Positions 42,049 through 50,958 are shown, counted from the first letter of the stretch. The stretch: 64,000 nucleotides of DNA from Streptomyces scabichelini (GCF_011045015.1 NZ_JAAKZY010000001.1:98878-162877); one strand, 5' to 3'. A program made the numbers and translations. The notes: generated by a model from the letters alone, not told the origin.

Positions 42049-43538
42049 TCGGGCTGCGTCTGCACGTTCAGCTCAGGCATGCGGACCCACTTCGCCGGGT
42101 CCGTGCGCCGGTCGTTGATCTTCAGGACGTCGAAGCCCTTGGCGATGTCGTTCGAGTAGATGTAGCCGTTGTAGTAGTACGCCGACCACGAGCCCGCGGT
42201 GGTGAGCCGGTCCATGGTCAGCGGTCCGCGCTCGAAGTAGGCGATCTCCTTGGGCTTCGAGGAGTTGGTGAAGTCCCAGACGGAGACGCCGCCCTGGTAC
42301 CAGGCCTGGACCATGATGTCCTTGCCCTTGACCGGGATCAGCGAGCCGTTGTGGGCCACGCACACCTCGGTGTCCGCCTGGTGGCGGTCGATCTTGAAGT
42401 AGCTGCGGAAGACGAGCTTGCGCTTGTCGCCCTTGCCGACGATGTCGTAGATGCCGTCGGCACCACGGTTCGGGCCGATCTCCGCGTTGCAGGTGGCCGC
42501 GCCGCCGCCGCCCAACTCGTCGGTGAACACGACCTTGTTGGCCTTCTGGTTGAAGGTCGCCGAGTGCCAGAACGCGAAGTTCACGTTGTCCTGGACCTGG
42601 TCGATGATCTTCGGGTTCTCCGGGTCCTTGATGTCGAACAGGATGCCGTCGCCCATGCAGGCGCCCGCCGCGAGGTCCTTGGAGGGCAGCACGGTGATGT
42701 CGTGGCAGCCGGTGGTCTTGGAGACGCCCGGGTTGGTGGGCGAGCCCGGGTTGCCACCGCCGTCGGGCCCCTCACCGGGGAAGAGCACCGGGAAGCCGAC
42801 GACCGCCGCCTTCTCGGGGGCACTTCGCGGCACCTTGATGACCGTGATGCCGTCGTGCGGCGGCTGACAGTCGGGGAAGGCTGCGCTGGGCGAGTACGAG
42901 GAGACGTACACGTAGACGTTCCTGCGCTCCGGCACCAGTGTGTGCGTGTGCGAGCCGCACGCGGTCTCGACGGCGGCCACGTACTTCGGGTTGGCCTTGT
43001 CGCTGATGTCGAAGACCTTCATGCCCTCCCACGAGGATTTCTCGGTTGCGGGCTGCGTGGTGCTGTTGCAGGAGTTGTCGCTGCGCGAGGAGTCGGTGGA
43101 GAGGAAGAGCAGGTTTCCGGACACGGAGATGTCGTTCTGCGAGCCGGGGCACAGCACCTGGGAGACCGTCTTCGGAGCCTTCGGGTTGCTGAGGTCGAAG
43201 ATGCGGAAGCCGTCGTAGTTGCCGGCGTACGCGTACTTCCCCTGGAAGGCCAGGTCCGAATTGGTGCCCGGCAGCGCGTCCTTGGGGATATTGGCGAGGT
43301 GGGTGATGTTGTCCGAGTGGACGATCTCGTCCTGTCCGGGTATCTCGCCGCTCTCCACCGCCGCCCTGGCTTCGGCCGCCTCGCTCTTGGAGACCTTCTG
43401 CGGGGTGGCCGGCGTGTCCCCGGGGTCTGGGGTCGCGACCGCCGGACCGGCTGTGAGCAGCGCGGCCAGAAGTCCGGCCGCGGTGGCGACAACTCCCAGC
43501 CGTCTGCGCCGCGTTCGGTGGTTGATTAACAGGGTCAC
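42036..43538 (-). CDS. Secreted LVIVD-repeat beta-propeller protein with TTA codon
   Basis: 500 residues from GTG 43538 (GGAGG 5 nt upstream). Signal peptide 'RRRRLGVVATAAGLLAALLTAG', cleavage near 'AVA-TPDPGD'. Repeats such as 'AYAGNYDGFRIFDLSNPKAPK', 'GMKVFDISDKANPKYVA' and 'GVSVWDFTNSSKPKEIAYF' are LVIVD units of a surface propeller. Codon 4 is TTA (43527-43529). It is divergent from a DUF305 lipoprotein gene that also has a TTA at its start, so both may be switched on by bldA. Biochemical role unknown. Confidence 0.9.
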   Translation of the reverse strand: MTLLINHRTRRRRLGVVATAAGLLAALLTAGPAVATPDPGDTPATPQKVSKSEAAEARAAVESGEIPGQDEIVHSDNITHLANIPKDALPGTNSDLAFQGKYAYAGNYDGFRIFDLSNPKAPKTVSQVLCPGSQNDISVSGNLLFLSTDSSRSDNSCNSTTQPATEKSSWEGMKVFDISDKANPKYVAAVETACGSHTHTLVPERRNVYVYVSSYSPSAAFPDCQPPHDGITVIKVPRSAPEKAAVVGFPVLFPGEGPDGGGNPGSPTNPGVSKTTGCHDITVLPSKDLAAGACMGDGILFDIKDPENPKIIDQVQDNVNFAFWHSATFNQKANKVVFTDELGGGGAATCNAEIGPNRGADGIYDIVGKGDKRKLVFRSYFKIDRHQADTEVCVAHNGSLIPVKGKDIMVQAWYQGGVSVWDFTNSSKPKEIAYFERGPLTMDRLTTAGSWSAYYYNGYIYSNDIAKGFDVLKINDRRTDPAKWVRMPELNVQTQPDYFD

Positions 43539-43555
43539 TGCTTCCTCCCTTGTAG

Positions 43556-43576
43556 CCGTTCGCAGTTGAACGGTTC
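43556..43576. promoter_or_regulatory. Overlapping palindromes between two TTA-codon genes
   Basis: CCGTTC-N6-GAACGG (43556-43573) overlaps GAAC-G-GTTC (43568-43576). They lie 18 bp upstream of the LVIVD gene start within the 204-bp divergent region. Confidence 0.5.
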
Positions 43577-43742
43577 AGGTACCACGGAAGTATCGTCTTC
43601 ATCATGCACAGATCAACAGAGGGCAACACACTCGTAACGAATCTTTTTGATCACTGACGATCGGAAGCATGCCCGAAGCGTGCTAGGACGGTTCTCAACG
43701 CCCACAAGGCGTCTGTCATCCCGTGCGCCGCAGGAGGTCGCC

Positions 43743-44393
43743 GTGCTCTTACCCCGTACGTCCCGCCACGTGGTCACCGCCTCCGTGACGGCCGTCGTCC
43801 TCGTACTCGGGGGCTGCACCGGTTCGGACGACGACACCGGCTCCGCGTCGGACAAGGGCCCCTCGGTGATCGCTCCGGGCAAGCCGGGCGAGGCGGCGCA
43901 GACGCTCTCCGCCGAGGACGCCGCGAAACAGCGCTCCGACGACGACACCCCCAACTCCGCGGACTTCGCGTACGCGCAGATGATGATCAAGCACCACACC
44001 CAGGCCCTGGACATGGCCGAACTCGCCCCGAAACGCGTCGAGTCGACCCGGCTGAAACGTCTAGCCGAGCGGATCGCGGCCGCTCAGGGACCGGAGATCG
44101 ACGCCATGAAGGGCTGGCAGAAGACCCACGGCGGCAGCAAGAAGGGCACGACGCACGAGCACGAGGCGATGCCCGGCATGGCGACCGAGGCGCAGCTGAA
44201 GAAGCTGCGCGCCGCGAAGGGCAAGGCCTTCGACGAACTGTTCCTGAAGCTGATGATCACCCATCACGAAGGAGCGCTCACCATGGCCACGGATGTGCTC
44301 GCACAGGGCAACAACATCCAGATCGGCGAGATGGCCGACGACGTGATCGCACAGCAGACGACCGAGATCAACAAGATGCGCGACATGCCCTGA
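43743..44393 (+). CDS. DUF305 lipoprotein with TTA codon
   Basis: 216 residues from GTG 43743, chosen because AGGAGG ends at 43738. Hydrophobic start and lipobox 'VLGGC' (Cys25) mark a lipoprotein. Two DUF305 repeats carry paired histidines: 'MMIKHHTQALDMAEL' and 'LMITHHEGALTMATDVL', likely metal ligands. Codon 3 is TTA (43749-43751). It is divergent from the LVIVD-repeat protein. DUF305 proteins are often linked with copper or iron handling, which is inference here. Confidence 0.9.
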   Translation: MLLPRTSRHVVTASVTAVVLVLGGCTGSDDDTGSASDKGPSVIAPGKPGEAAQTLSAEDAAKQRSDDDTPNSADFAYAQMMIKHHTQALDMAELAPKRVESTRLKRLAERIAAAQGPEIDAMKGWQKTHGGSKKGTTHEHEAMPGMATEAQLKKLRAAKGKAFDELFLKLMITHHEGALTMATDVLAQGNNIQIGEMADDVIAQQTTEINKMRDMP

Positions 44394-44483
44394 CCCGTTC
44401 GGTCCCTCCCATGGCGGGCGGCGCGGTGCGATCCTGGAGGCATCAGCGATCTCCTCGTTTTCCCGCGGGGAAGGAGTTCTGCC

Positions 44484-45836
44484 GTGCTGCACGTCGCCGT
44501 CGTCGGTTCGGGGCCGAGTGGGGTGTACGCCGCTCAGAGTCTCGTCCAGCAGAGCCAGGTGCCGGACGTCCACGTGGACGTCCTGGACCGGCTGCCGTGC
44601 CCGTACGGCCTGGTGCGCTACGGCGTGGCGCCCGACCACGAGAAGATCAAGTCGCTGCAGAACAATCTGCGTACGGTCCTGGAGCACGAGCGGGTGCGTT
44701 TTCTGGGCGGCGTCCAGGTCGGCCCTGACGGGCTGCCGACCGCCCGGCTGCGGGAGCTGTACCACGCCGTCGTGTACTGCGTCGGAGCCGCCACCGACCG
44801 GCGTCTCGGGGTGCCCGGTGAGGAGCTGCCGGGCAGCTGGTCGGCGACCGAGTTCGTGTCCTGGTACAGCGCGCACCCGGACGCCGTGTCCGACGGCTTC
44901 GTCCTCGGCGCGCGGGCGGCGGTCGTCATCGGCGTCGGGAATGTCGCGGTGGACGTGACCCGGATGCTGGCCCGGGGCGTCGCGGAGCTGAGCCCCACGG
45001 ACATGCCGCAGGCGGCGCTCGCCGCGCTCAGCCACAGCCAGGTGCGGGACATCCAGATGGTGGGCCGGCGCGGCCCCTCGCAGGCCCGCTTCACCACCAA
45101 GGAACTGCGGGAGCTGGGCGCGCTCCCCGACACCGACGTGGTCGTGGATGCGGAGGAGTTGGCGCTCGATCCGGCGTACGCCGATCCCTCCGCGCTGCCC
45201 GCCGCCCAGCGCCGCAACGTGGAGGTGCTGCGCGGCTGGGCCGAACGGCCGCCGCGCGGCGGCTCCCACCGGATCCGGCTCCGCTTCTTCCTCCGCCCGG
45301 TGGAACTGCTCCCCGACGGAGGGCGCGTGGGCGCGGTGCGCTTCGAGCGGACGCTGCCGGACGGGCACGGCGGAGTGACGGGCACCGGGCGGTACGAGGA
45401 CATCGAGGCGCAGTTGGTGCTGCGCTCGGTCGGCTACCGCGGAGTGCCGCTGGAAGGGCTGCCGTTCGACGCGGAACACGGCACCGTGCCGCATCTCGCG
45501 GGGCGGGTCCTGCGGGAGGGCTCGGTGGCGCCGGGAGAGTACGTGGCGGGCTGGATCAAGCGGGGTCCGACCGGCGTGATCGGCACCAACCGGCCCTGCT
45601 CGAAGGAGACGGTGACCTCGCTGCTGGAGGACGCGCCCGTACTCGTACGGCGTGAGCTGCCGGACGATCCGCTGGCCGCACTGCTTGCGGAGGGGTTGCA
45701 GCCGGTCGAGTGGGCGGGCTGGCAGGCGATCGAGCGGGCCGAGGCGGAGCTGGGGGCCTCACTGGGCCGGAGCGTGGTCAAACTCCCCGATTGGCCGTCG
45801 CTGCGGGAAGCGGCGCGGCAGGGTAGCGCGCCGTAA
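44484..45836 (+). CDS. Ferredoxin-NADP+ reductase (adrenodoxin reductase/FprA type)
   Basis: 450 residues from GTG 44484, AAGGAG 7 nt upstream. FAD motif 'VAVVGSGPSGVYAAQSLV', then 'CPYGLVRYGVAPDHEKIK', NADP motif 'VVIGVGNVAVDVTRMLAR' and 'MVGRRGPSQARFTTKELRELG', ending with 'WIKRGPTGVIGTNRPCSKETV'. It passes electrons between NADPH and ferredoxins, e.g. for P450s. The TAA stop (45834-45836) lies in a dispersed intergenic repeat. Confidence 0.94.
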   Translation: MLHVAVVGSGPSGVYAAQSLVQQSQVPDVHVDVLDRLPCPYGLVRYGVAPDHEKIKSLQNNLRTVLEHERVRFLGGVQVGPDGLPTARLRELYHAVVYCVGAATDRRLGVPGEELPGSWSATEFVSWYSAHPDAVSDGFVLGARAAVVIGVGNVAVDVTRMLARGVAELSPTDMPQAALAALSHSQVRDIQMVGRRGPSQARFTTKELRELGALPDTDVVVDAEELALDPAYADPSALPAAQRRNVEVLRGWAERPPRGGSHRIRLRFFLRPVELLPDGGRVGAVRFERTLPDGHGGVTGTGRYEDIEAQLVLRSVGYRGVPLEGLPFDAEHGTVPHLAGRVLREGSVAPGEYVAGWIKRGPTGVIGTNRPCSKETVTSLLEDAPVLVRRELPDDPLAALLAEGLQPVEWAGWQAIERAEAELGASLGRSVVKLPDWPSLREAARQGSAP

Positions 45837-45920
45837 GGAGGCCGCAGGCCCCTTAGGGGCGCGGGGCTGTGTCAATTTGCGGCTCCTCCGCGTGGGCGCG
45901 ACCAGCCACAGCGGATCCGC
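45829..45920. repeat. Dispersed intergenic repeat, copy 2
   Basis: Shares TAAGGAGGCCGCAGGCCCCT and TAGGGGCGCGGGG with copy 1, then continues into a second module with GCGGCTCCTCCGCGTGGGCG and CGACCAGCCACAGCGG. It starts inside the FNR gene and provides its stop codon. Confidence 0.85.
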
Positions 45921-46038
45921 AGATTACGTACCACGGTTGGGTAGGACACCCAGCGGCAACAGACCGGAAATCAACAAACTGTTCAAGTCGCCTACGGTCT
46001 CGTGCAGTCCCCGCTCCACCGCCGCTCCAGGAGTGCCC

Positions 46039-47436
46039 ATGCCAACCACGACCTCCGCACGTCAAGTGCACCCCGTGGACGAGGTCCCACCCGTCCGCCA
46101 CCTGGCCGCCTTCGGGCTGCAGCACGTGCTCGCGATGTACGCGGGCGCCGTGGCGGTCCCGCTGATCGTCGGCAGCGCGATGAAGTTGTCGCCCGCGGAC
46201 ATGGCGTATCTGATCACGGCCGATCTGCTGCTGTGCGGTATCGCGACGCTCATCCAGTGCGTCGGCTTCTGGCGCTTCGGTGTGCGGCTGCCGATCATGC
46301 AGGGGTGCACCTTCGCGGCCGTGTCGCCGATGGTGCTGATCGGTACGGGCGGCGGCGGGCTGCCCGCGATCTACGGGTCGGTGATCGTCGCCGGGCTCGC
46401 GATCATCCTTCTGGCGCCGGTCTTCGGGAAGCTGCTGCGCTTCTTCCCGCCGCTGGTCACCGGCACGGTGATCCTGATCATCGGGCTCTCGCTACTGCCG
46501 GTGGCGGGCAACTGGGCGGCGGGTGGCGTGGGTTCGCCGGACTTCGGTGAGCCGAAGAACGTGGCGCTCGCGGCGTTCGTCCTCGCGGTGGTGCTCGGCG
46601 TGCAGCGTTTCGCCCCGGCGTTCCTGAGCCGGATCGCGGTGCTGATCGGCATCGCCGTGGGCCTCGCGGTCGCGGTGCCCTTCGACTTCACGGACTTCGG
46701 CGGGGTCGGGGACGCGGACTGGCTCGGGATCAGTACGCCGTTCCACTTCGGCGCCCCCACCTTCGAGGCGTCGGCGATCGCGTCGATGCTGGTCGTGGCG
46801 CTCGTGACGATGACCGAGACCACGGGTGACTTCATCGCGGTCGGCGAGATGACCGGGCGCAAAGTCGAGCCGCGCCCGCTCGCCGACGGTCTGCGCGCCG
46901 ACGGCCTGTCCACGGTCCTCGGCGGTGTCTTCAACACCTTCCCGTACACGGCGTACGCGCAGAACGTGGGCCTCGTCGGCATGACGCGGGTCCGCAGCCG
47001 CTGGGTCGTGGCCGTCGCCGGCGGCATCCTCGTCCTGCTCGGCCTGCTGCCCAAGCTGGGCGCCGTGGTCGCGGCGATCCCGGCGCCGGTGCTCGGCGGC
47101 GCGGGCCTGGTGATGTTCGGGACGGTTGCCGCGAGCGGGCTGCGGACGCTGGCACAGGTGGACTTCAAGGGCAACGACAACCTGACGGTCGTGGCCGTTT
47201 CGGTCGCCGTGGGCATGCTGCCGGTCGGGGTGCCGACGGTCTACGAGAAGTTCCCGGACTGGTTCCAGACGGTGATGAACAGCGGCATCAGCGCGGGATG
47301 CCTGACGGCGATCGTGCTGAACCTGCTCTTCAACCACCTTCCCGGGAAGGGCGGTTCAGCTGCCTCCGAGGCGGACGGCCTGGCGGGCGGTGGCAGCGAG
47401 GACGCTGTCGAGAAGTCCCGGGAAGAGGTCGTCTAG
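46039..47436 (+). CDS. Nucleobase:cation symporter (xanthine/uracil permease, NCS2)
   Basis: 465 residues from ATG 46039, AGGAG 5 nt upstream. Twelve or more helices. NCS2 signatures: 'GLQHVLAMYAGAVAVPLIVG', 'LPIMQGCTFAAVSPMVLIG', 'TETTGDFIAVGEMTGRKV' and 'NTFPYTAYAQNVGLVGMTRVRSR'. The Q/N pattern points to xanthine, urate or uracil uptake with protons. The last 81 bp overlap the convergent ArsR gene. Confidence 0.93.
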   Translation: MPTTTSARQVHPVDEVPPVRHLAAFGLQHVLAMYAGAVAVPLIVGSAMKLSPADMAYLITADLLLCGIATLIQCVGFWRFGVRLPIMQGCTFAAVSPMVLIGTGGGGLPAIYGSVIVAGLAIILLAPVFGKLLRFFPPLVTGTVILIIGLSLLPVAGNWAAGGVGSPDFGEPKNVALAAFVLAVVLGVQRFAPAFLSRIAVLIGIAVGLAVAVPFDFTDFGGVGDADWLGISTPFHFGAPTFEASAIASMLVVALVTMTETTGDFIAVGEMTGRKVEPRPLADGLRADGLSTVLGGVFNTFPYTAYAQNVGLVGMTRVRSRWVVAVAGGILVLLGLLPKLGAVVAAIPAPVLGGAGLVMFGTVAASGLRTLAQVDFKGNDNLTVVAVSVAVGMLPVGVPTVYEKFPDWFQTVMNSGISAGCLTAIVLNLLFNHLPGKGGSAASEADGLAGGGSEDAVEKSREEVV

Positions 47437-47715
47437 GTCGTCCCGGCGCAGCCCGTTCATCTTGGCGGTGCCCCGGTAGATCTGCCGGATCACACCGGCC
47501 TCACGCAGCACCCGGAAGTGGTGCGTGGTCGTGGACTTGGTGACGGGCAGGTCGAAGTGCGAACAGGAGAGCTCGTCGCCGTCGGCGGCGAGCTCTCGCA
47601 CGACCCGGAGCCGCATCGGGTCGGAGAGCGCGTGCAGCACGGATTCCAGGCGGATCTCCTCGCGCACGGGGTGCGGGAGGTCGCGGCTGCTGCTGGTCGG
47701 GGCGGCGGTCGTCAC
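47356..47715 (-). CDS. ArsR-family regulator divergent from an old yellow enzyme
   Basis: 119 residues from GTG 47715 (GGAG upstream). Winged HTH 'LESVLHALSDPMRLRVVRELAADGDELSCSHFDLPVTKSTTTHHFRVLREAGVIRQIYRG' in the usual order. One Cys (in 'LSCSHFD') sits at the start of the recognition region, a place where related redox-sensing repressors carry their sensor Cys. Divergent from the OYE gene; repeated TACGA-N6-TCGTA boxes lie between. The 3' end overlaps the permease gene. Confidence 0.9.
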   Translation of the reverse strand: MTTAAPTSSSRDLPHPVREEIRLESVLHALSDPMRLRVVRELAADGDELSCSHFDLPVTKSTTTHHFRVLREAGVIRQIYRGTAKMNGLRRDDLDDLFPGLLDSVLAATARQAVRLGGS

Positions 47716-47803
47716 GGCGGCTCCAGTCCTTCTGGTCCGGCCTTCTGGCCGAAGGCCTCCGAGGGCTCGATTGCCCTCCGGAGAAGTCCATAGAGGTCCA
47801 TTG

Positions 47804-47862
47804 TACGAGACCCTTCGTAGTTTGACATCCTCCGTACTACGATGCTTATCGTACGAGTCGTA
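47804..47862. promoter_or_regulatory. Promoter and repeated ArsR-type operators before the OYE gene
   Basis: TACGA-N6-TCGTA occurs at 47804-47819 and 47838-47853 (the latter extended to TACGAT-N4-ATCGTA), and a compact TACGA-G-TCGTA at 47852-47862. Between them is a perfect -35 TTGACA (47822-47827) with the likely -10 CTTATC/TTATCG at 47845-47851, so the second box covers the -10. Confidence 0.8.
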
Positions 47863-47891
47863 CACCGGCCCCGTGACGATTGGAGTCCGCC

Positions 47892-48971
47892 GTGAGCGCG
47901 CTCTTCGAGCCCTACACCCTGCGCGATCTGACCATCCCGAACCGGGTGTGGATGCCCCCGATGTGCCAGTACTCGGCAGCACCCGAGGGCCCGGAGGCCG
48001 GCGCCCCGAACGACTGGCACTTCGCCCACTACGCGGCGCGCGCCACCGGCGGCACGGGCCTGATCGTCGTCGAGGCCACGGCTGTGAGCCCCGAGGGCCG
48101 GATCTCGCCGTACGACCTCGGCATCTGGAACGACACGCAGACCGAGGCCTTCCGCCGGATCACGCGCTTCCTCAAGGGGCAGGGCACGGTCCCGGCAGTG
48201 CAACTCGCGCACGCCGGTCGCAAGGCGTCGACGGACCGCCCCTGGAAGGGCGGTGCCCCCGTCGGTCCTGAGGCCCATGGCTGGCAGCCGCTCGGGCCGA
48301 GCCCGCTCGCCTTCGACGCCGGCCACCCGGTGCCGACCGAGCTCACGGTCGAGGGGATCCGGGAGATCGTCGACCAGTTCGCCGACGCCGCGCGCCGCGC
48401 TCTCGCCGCCGGCTTCGAGATCGTCGAAATCCACGGCGCGCACGGCTACTTGATCGGCGAGTTCCTCTCCCCGCACTCCAACCGGCGCACGGATGCGTAC
48501 GGCGGCTCGTACGAGAACCGCACGCGCCTCGCTCTCGAAGTCGTCGACGCCGTACGAGCCGTGTGGCCGGACGACAAGCCGCTCTTCTTCCGTATCTCGG
48601 CCACCGACTGGCTGGAGGAGAACGGCTGGACCGCCGACGACACGGTCCGCTTCGCCGCCGAACTCTCGGCCCATGGCGTCGATCTGCTGGACGTCTCCAG
48701 CGGCGGCAACGCGTCCGGCGTGCGCATCCCCGTCGGCCCTGGCTACCAGGTCCCCTTCGCGGCCCGCGTGAAGAACGAGACCTCCATGCCGGTCGCCACC
48801 GTCGGCCTCATCACCGACGCCGGGCAGGCCGAGAAGATCCTCGCCAACGGGGAGGCGGACGCCGTGCTCTTGGGCCGGGAACTGCTGCGCAACCCGTCGT
48901 GGGCCCGGCACGCGGCACGAGAAATCGGGGACGACGTGCATGTACCGGACCAGTACCACCGGTCCGTCTGA
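47892..48971 (+). CDS. Old yellow enzyme family NADH:flavin oxidoreductase (YqjM type)
   Basis: 359 residues from GTG 47892. Begins 'LFEPYTLRDLTIPNRVWMPPMCQYSA' (in pieces) with Cys25 and Tyr27, the FMN-tuning pair of YqjM-type enzymes; 'LAHAGRKAS', 'EIHGAHGYLIGEFLSPHSNRRTDAYGGS' (in pieces; His pair that binds the carbonyl), and 'ADAVLLGRELLRNP'. It reduces activated C=C bonds of enones and quinones. Divergent ArsR gene and operators imply induction by an electrophile. Confidence 0.95.
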   Translation: MSALFEPYTLRDLTIPNRVWMPPMCQYSAAPEGPEAGAPNDWHFAHYAARATGGTGLIVVEATAVSPEGRISPYDLGIWNDTQTEAFRRITRFLKGQGTVPAVQLAHAGRKASTDRPWKGGAPVGPEAHGWQPLGPSPLAFDAGHPVPTELTVEGIREIVDQFADAARRALAAGFEIVEIHGAHGYLIGEFLSPHSNRRTDAYGGSYENRTRLALEVVDAVRAVWPDDKPLFFRISATDWLEENGWTADDTVRFAAELSAHGVDLLDVSSGGNASGVRIPVGPGYQVPFAARVKNETSMPVATVGLITDAGQAEKILANGEADAVLLGRELLRNPSWARHAAREIGDDVHVPDQYHRSV

Positions 48972-49049
48972 CCGCCGGTCCGTCTGACCGGCATTCCGTC
49001 TGGCTGGCAGTCCGTACGGAACCGACCACCGGTCCGTACGGAACCGACC
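48959..49049. repeat. Tandem repeats over and after the OYE stop codon
   Basis: CCGGTCCGTCTGACCG is perfect at 48959-48974 and 48975-48990, with a decayed third unit to 49006. A second family, GTCCGTACGGAACCGACC, follows at 49010-49027 and 49032-49049. The OYE stop is 48969-48971, inside the first unit. Confidence 0.9.
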
Positions 49050-49084
49050 GTCCGCGACGGCAGCGAGCGTGGTCGGGTGTGCCC

Positions 49085-49663
49085 TCAGCCCGTCTTCCAC
49101 CCCCACTGAGGGCCGACCCGCTCCCACTCCGCGTCCCACTGCTCCATGCGCCGCCGGTCCAGTCGCTGGCGTAAGAGCCGCCCGGCGCCGAGGGGCACGG
49201 CGGCCGCGCTCGCCCCCACCAGCGACCCGGCAAGACCGGCCCGCAGTTCGGCCTGGGACTCGCTGGCGGGCTTGGTCACGAGACGGCCGTCGCGGTCCGT
49301 CCACACCATGACCGGGGTACCGGCCGTGCTGCCGGGCGCGACGCGTGCCTGCCCCGTGTGTGCCGACCCGTCGCCCGCGGTCCAGCGCACCTCTGCCCAC
49401 ACCCGTTCGGTACTGGACGTGGTCGTGGTGGGAGCGGGCGTGTTCTCGCTGGTCAGCGCGAGGACGGGGTGCCACTCGGCGCGCTGTTGGGCGAGGCTGT
49501 CCTTGACCGCGTGTGCCGTCGCGAAGCCGGTGAGCAGCGCGGTGGCCAGGGTCAGGGCCCAGGTGGCGAGCACGATCCAGGCCTCCAGTTCGTCACTGCG
49601 GCGCCGCAGCGGATTGCGCCGCCATCGCCACAGCCACACCCTCGGACCACGGAATGCCGCCAT
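49085..49663 (-). CDS. Rv1733c-like membrane protein
   Basis: 192 residues from ATG 49663 (GAGAAGGGG upstream). Two helices (about 28-50 and 145-165) flank an outer domain with 'GSAHTGQARVAPGSTAGTPVMVWTDRDGRLV' (in pieces), the layout of the mycobacterial Rv1733c family. Function unknown. Confidence 0.82.
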   Translation of the reverse strand: MAAFRGPRVWLWRWRRNPLRRRSDELEAWIVLATWALTLATALLTGFATAHAVKDSLAQQRAEWHPVLALTSENTPAPTTTTSSTERVWAEVRWTAGDGSAHTGQARVAPGSTAGTPVMVWTDRDGRLVTKPASESQAELRAGLAGSLVGASAAAVPLGAGRLLRQRLDRRRMEQWDAEWERVGPQWGWKTG

Positions 49664-49872
49664 CGAACGCCCCTTCTCCTCAACCGACACACCAGTCCCT
49701 CCCTCCCATACGAGAGGGATCGTCCCGGTGCTCACACGGAGACGTTCCCCACATCGCCGGCAGGCGCTGAAAATGCCCTGACCTGCCTGGACAGCGCGTC
49801 CAGGGGTGATTGTCAGTGCCTGGGTGCAGACTGACCCGTGTCTGGTGACAATGACGTCCGGAGGTGGTCGGC

Positions 49873-50958
49873 ATGGCCGACGTACTGCTCACGGTAGGCA
49901 CACGCAAGGGCCTGTTCATCGGGCGAAGGCGCGGCGGCGCCTGGGAGTTCGACGACAGTCCTTACTTCAACGCGCAGGCCGTCTACTCGGTCGCCATCGA
50001 CACCCGCGGCGACGTGCCACGGCTCCTCGCCGGCGGGGACAGCGCGCACTGGGGCCCCTCCGTGTTCCACTCCGACGACCTGGGCCGCACATGGACGGAA
50101 CCGGCCAAGCCCGCGGTCAAGTTCCCCCAGGACACGGGTGCTTCGCTGGAGCGGGTGTGGCAGCTGCACCCGGCGGCGGCCGAGCCGGACGTGGTGTACG
50201 CGGGCACGGAACCGGCCGCGTTGTACCGCTCAGAGGACCGCGGCGAGACCTTCGAGCTCGTCCGTCCCCTGTGGGAGCACCCGACGCGCTCGCAGTGGGT
50301 GCCCGGCGGCGGCGGAGAGGGCCTGCACACCGTCATCACCGACGAGCGCGATCCGAACGCGGTGACGGTCGCCGTCTCCACGGCCGGAGTCTTCCGTACG
50401 ACGGACGGCGGGGAGACCTGGGCGCCGTCCAACTCCGGTGTCTCCGCGGTGTTCCTGCCCGATCCGAACCCGGAGTTCGGCCAGTGCGTCCACAAGATCG
50501 CGAAGGACTCGGCGACGCCGGACCGGCTGTATCTCCAGAACCACTGGGGTGTCTACCGCAGCGACGACGCGGGCGCGCACTGGACGGACATCGGCGAGGG
50601 CCTGCCGTCCACGTTCGGCTTCGCCGCGGCCGCCCACCCGCACCGCGGGGACACGGCCTATGTGTTCCCGATCAACGCCGACGCGGACCGGGTTCCCGCC
50701 GAGCACCGGTGCCGGGTCTTCCGCACGGCGGACGCGGGCAAGACCTGGGAGCCGCTCTCCGCGGGACTGCCGCAGGAGGACCACTACGGCACGGTGCTGC
50801 GCGACGCGATGTGCACGGACGACGCGGAGCGGGCGGGCGTGTACTTCGGCAACCGCAACGGGGAGGTGTACGCATCGGCCGACGACGGGGACAGCTGGCA
50901 GCAGTTGGCGTCGCATCTGCCGGATGTGCTGTGCGTACGCGCGGCGGTCATCGGTTGA
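49873..50958 (+). CDS. BNR/sialidase-like beta-propeller protein
   Basis: 361 residues from ATG 49873, GGAGGT 8 nt upstream. Asp-box (SxDxGxTW) repeats: 'HSDDLGRTW', 'RSEDRGETF', 'TTDGGETW', 'RSDDAGAHW', 'TADAGKTW', 'SADDGDSW'. No signal peptide, so probably cytoplasmic; no sialidase catalytic Arg triad is obvious. Likely a structural or hydrolase propeller of unknown substrate. The stop TGA lies in the first unit of a 21-bp array. Confidence 0.88.
   Translation: MADVLLTVGTRKGLFIGRRRGGAWEFDDSPYFNAQAVYSVAIDTRGDVPRLLAGGDSAHWGPSVFHSDDLGRTWTEPAKPAVKFPQDTGASLERVWQLHPAAAEPDVVYAGTEPAALYRSEDRGETFELVRPLWEHPTRSQWVPGGGGEGLHTVITDERDPNAVTVAVSTAGVFRTTDGGETWAPSNSGVSAVFLPDPNPEFGQCVHKIAKDSATPDRLYLQNHWGVYRSDDAGAHWTDIGEGLPSTFGFAAAAHPHRGDTAYVFPINADADRVPAEHRCRVFRTADAGKTWEPLSAGLPQEDHYGTVLRDAMCTDDAERAGVYFGNRNGEVYASADDGDSWQQLASHLPDVLCVRAAVIG

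Noticed and set aside
41730..43529. 599-codon open frame on the plus strand
   Set aside because: It is the antisense frame of the LVIVD-repeat gene (which has signal peptide, ribosome site and family repeats) and begins out of frame within the TetR gene.
44061..45494. 477-codon open frame on the minus strand
   Set aside because: Antisense to the DUF305 and FNR genes; composition is shadow-like.
47712..49475. 587-codon open frame on the minus strand
   Set aside because: Antisense to the old yellow enzyme gene and covering the tandem-repeat region and part of the Rv1733c-like gene in another frame; no motif.
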